Below, piece by piece: positions 15,532-17,230 of a stretch of DNA of 17,230 nucleotides (position 1 is its first letter; each line of letters begins with the position of its first letter). A program made the translations under genes and the position numbers. This DNA comes from DATCSE01 sp036568605 (lineage in GTDB: Bacteria > Pseudomonadota > Gammaproteobacteria > Burkholderiales > Burkholderiaceae_C): assembly GCA_036568605.1 (NCBI GenBank), contig DATCSE010000452.1:1-17230 (forward strand), in the 5' to 3' direction. The notes under the pieces are model-generated. The model made no database searches and was not told the origin of the DNA. It was given only the letters and a program-made list of their open reading frames with translations.

Positions 15532-15918
15532 GAAGACGTGGTCGGGTTGAGTAGCCTGCAAGCGGGTCCGCGCGGCCCAAGGGCAAGCCGCCGACCGCAA
15601 AGCGCGGCACTCTAGGCCGCGAACAAGTCGTTCGTGTGAAAGCGTCGGGGCCTGCTTGTCCACCGAATCGGTGGACAACTCGGTTGACAAGCCGGGCTCC
15701 GCGCAAAAAAGGCGCTCGCGGACAAGGACTTGCCCTGCACTGCTCCGGAAGCGGGCTCGTCATCGCCTCGCGACCCGTTGCGCAACGCCAGCGCACAACT
15801 GTGAGCCGCGCTCGAAGAGTGCAACGCGACGTTGGTACGCGTTCGTCCAGGCGCCCCTTCCAGCGGTGAGTCCCGATGAACTCGCCCTGGCACCGGCTAT
15901 CGAACCGAGATGCGCCCC
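15532..15918. other. Divergent intergenic spacer, 387 bp
   Basis: This lies between the starts of the phosphatase (minus) and PQQ dehydrogenase (plus) genes and must hold both promoters. Apart from the palindromic array at 15656-15690, I see an A6 run flanked by GCGC on both sides (15701-15715) and no convincing sigma-70 promoter pair. The antisense or extension frames here have shadow-like composition, so I call no gene. Confidence 0.6.
15656..15690. promoter_or_regulatory. Operator-like palindrome plus third half-site
   Basis: TTGTCCACCGA (15656-15666) and its exact reverse complement TCGGTGGACAA (15668-15678) form a perfect 11-bp-arm palindrome centred on one A (15667). A third copy, TCGGTTGACAA (15680-15690), repeats the right arm with one change and a 12-bp period. 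The three half-sites thus run forward, reverse, reverse. It lies about 125 bp upstream of the phosphatase start and 229 bp upstream of the dehydrogenase start. The absence of a T-run and the third copy argue for a protein-binding site rather than a terminator. The half-site also resembles a DnaA box (TTATCCACA), matching 7 of 9 positions. Confidence 0.5.
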
Positions 15919-17230
15919 ATGACCTCCATCGACATCGCACGCCGCGCCGCGATCGCAAGCGCGATCCTGGTCGCCATCACCGCCTGCGTGCGGGCGACGG
16001 TGCTGCCTCCCGCGACCACGGTGGGCCCGCGCCCGTCCCTGCCGGAGCCCGAACATTCGCTGCTGCCGACGGTGCAGGTGGCCACCGCGAAGGGTTGGGC
16101 TGCAGGTGCCAAGCCGGCTGCAGCACCTGGCATCGCGGTCAACGCGTTTGCGACCGGGCTCGCGCATCCGCGCTGGCTGCACGTGCTGCCCAACGGCGAC
16201 GTGCTGGTCGCCGAGACCAATGCGCCCGAGCGGCCCGAAGAAGGCCGAGGCCTGAAGGGCGCGGTGATGGAAAAACTGATGGCCAAGGTCGGCGCGGGCG
16301 TGCCCAGCGCGAACCGCATCACGTTGCTGCGCGACGCCGACGGCGACGGCGTCGCCGAAGTCAGGTCGGTGTTTCTCGAAGGGCTGAATTCGCCGTTCGG
16401 GATGGCGCTCATCGGCGACACGTTCTACGTCGCCAACACCGACGCCGTGATGCGCTTCCCGTACCGCGCCGGCGAGACGCGCATCACGGCGGCCGGCGCG
16501 CGGGTGACCGATCTGCCGGCAGGCCCGCTGAATCATCACTGGACCAAGAGCCTGATCGCGAGCCGCGACGGCACGAAGCTCTACGCCACCGTCGGCTCCA
16601 ACAGCAACGCCGCCGAGAAAGGCATCGAGAAGGAAGAAGGACGCGCGGCGATCTGGGAGATCAACGCGAAGACCGGCGCCAAGCGGCTGTTCGCGACCGG
16701 CCTGCGCAACGTCAACGGCATGGCCTGGGAGCCGCGCACCGGCGTGCTGTGGGCCGTGGGCAACGAGCGCGACGAACTCGGCAACGACCTGGTGCCGGAC
16801 TACCTGACCTCGGTGACCGACGGCGGCTTCTATGGCTGGCCGTACAGCTACTATGGCCAGCACGTCGACACGCGCGTGAAGCCGCAGCGGCCGGACCTGG
16901 TCGCCAAGGCGCTGGTGCCCGACTACGCGCTGGGCTCGCATGTCGCCGCGCTGGGCCTGGCGGCGGCCGAGGGCACGTCCTTGCCGGCACCGTTCGCGAA
17001 CGGCATGTTCATCGGCGAGCACGGCTCATGGAACCGCAGGCCGCCGTCCGGCTACCGGGTCGTGTTCGTGCCGTTCGCCAACGGCCGTCCGAACGGCATG
17101 CCGATCGACGTGCTGACCGGCTTCCTCAGCGCCGACGGCGAAGAGGCGTATGGGCGGCCGGTGGGCGTCGCGCTGGACAAGCGCGGCGCGCTGCTGGTCG
17201 CCGACGACGTCGGCGGCGCGGTGTGGCGGG
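15919..17230 (+). CDS. PQQ-dependent sugar (sorbosone-like) dehydrogenase lipoprotein, 3' partial
   Basis: 437 codons are visible before the window edge. Family members are about 430-450 aa and end near the motif LLVADDVGGAVWR seen here, so only a few residues should be missing. The start is ATG 15919 (MTSIDIARR) or the in-frame ATG 15910; neither has a strong ribosome site. The signal peptide ends in AITAC with lipobox Cys23, suggesting a lipid-anchored periplasmic enzyme. The six-bladed propeller of the glucose/sorbosone dehydrogenase family is recognisable from WLHVLPNGDVLVAETNAP, NHHWTKSL (205-212), GLRNVNGMAWEP with R263-N264, NERDELGNDLVPDYLT, GGFYGWPYSYYG and IGEHGSWNR (365-373). Such enzymes oxidise aldoses or sorbosone using pyrroloquinoline quinone and pass electrons to the respiratory chain. 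No PQQ synthesis genes are in view. It is divergent from the phosphatase gene. Confidence 0.88.
   Translation, partial: MTSIDIARRAAIASAILVAITACVRATVLPPATTVGPRPSLPEPEHSLLPTVQVATAKGWAAGAKPAAAPGIAVNAFATGLAHPRWLHVLPNGDVLVAETNAPERPEEGRGLKGAVMEKLMAKVGAGVPSANRITLLRDADGDGVAEVRSVFLEGLNSPFGMALIGDTFYVANTDAVMRFPYRAGETRITAAGARVTDLPAGPLNHHWTKSLIASRDGTKLYATVGSNSNAAEKGIEKEEGRAAIWEINAKTGAKRLFATGLRNVNGMAWEPRTGVLWAVGNERDELGNDLVPDYLTSVTDGGFYGWPYSYYGQHVDTRVKPQRPDLVAKALVPDYALGSHVAALGLAAAEGTSLPAPFANGMFIGEHGSWNRRPPSGYRVVFVPFANGRPNGMPIDVLTGFLSADGEEAYGRPVGVALDKRGALLVADDVGGAVWR

Noticed and set aside
15656..15678. Rho-independent terminator
   Set aside because: The palindrome lies upstream of both divergent starts and lacks a following T-run, so an operator-type site fits better.
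15760..17022. 420-aa minus-strand frame over the PQQ dehydrogenase
   Set aside because: His/Arg/Ala-rich shadow of the sense gene, which has propeller motifs and a lipoprotein signal.

Overview
This window reads as a chromosomal segment of a GC-rich beta-proteobacterium, most likely a Burkholderiales member of the Rubrivivax/Leptothrix/Rhizobacter type. The basis is third-position GC saturation, very long antisense shadow frames, and a gene set typical of that group: fused MFS/spermidine-synthase-like protein, TIGR03364-type FAD oxidoreductase, CBS and BON stress proteins, and a sorbosone-dehydrogenase-like PQQ lipoprotein. The taxonomic call is inference. I see no rRNA, tRNA, insertion sequence, CRISPR array or prophage gene.

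Layout. 1-648: an unrecognised 140-aa protein in a stretch of clearly lower GC. 689-3136, minus strand: a fused membrane/spermidine-synthase-like protein followed by a small conserved-looking protein. 3232-5548, plus strand: a FAD-dependent amine oxidase-like enzyme and a secreted alpha/beta hydrolase. 5642-7593: a class I cyclic-di-GMP (GEMM-I) riboswitch in the leader of a TPR-like/GGDEF protein, so the predicted product of the gene is also the predicted ligand of its leader. 7689-8412: a small polar protein and a GlcG/HbpS-like protein. 8440-9153, minus: a HAD hydrolase of haloacid-dehalogenase type. 9323-10060, minus: an unrecognised basic protein with a candidate terminator hairpin behind it. 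10224-13526, plus: a tight three-gene unit encoding a CBS-pair protein, a BON-domain membrane protein and a fusion of protein-L-isoaspartate methyltransferase to an erythromycin-esterase-like domain. 13540-15531, minus: a lipoprotein PAP2-type phosphatase with an autotransporter-type beta repeat but no barrel. 15919-17230, plus: a PQQ-dependent sugar (sorbosone-like) dehydrogenase lipoprotein cut by the window edge. The last two genes diverge from a 387-bp spacer containing a striking 23-bp palindrome plus a third copy of its half-site.

The most interesting items are: (1) the riboswitch/GGDEF feedback arrangement, with two mutually exclusive hairpins between aptamer and start codon and a GGDEF domain carrying AGDEF in place of GGDEF while keeping its inhibitory-site RxxD; (2) the methyltransferase/esterase fusion inside a CBS-BON unit that looks like a stress or protein-repair operon; (3) the three-half-site operator-like array between the two divergent lipoprotein genes. 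Domain calls were made by eye from the translated sequence; no database search was run.
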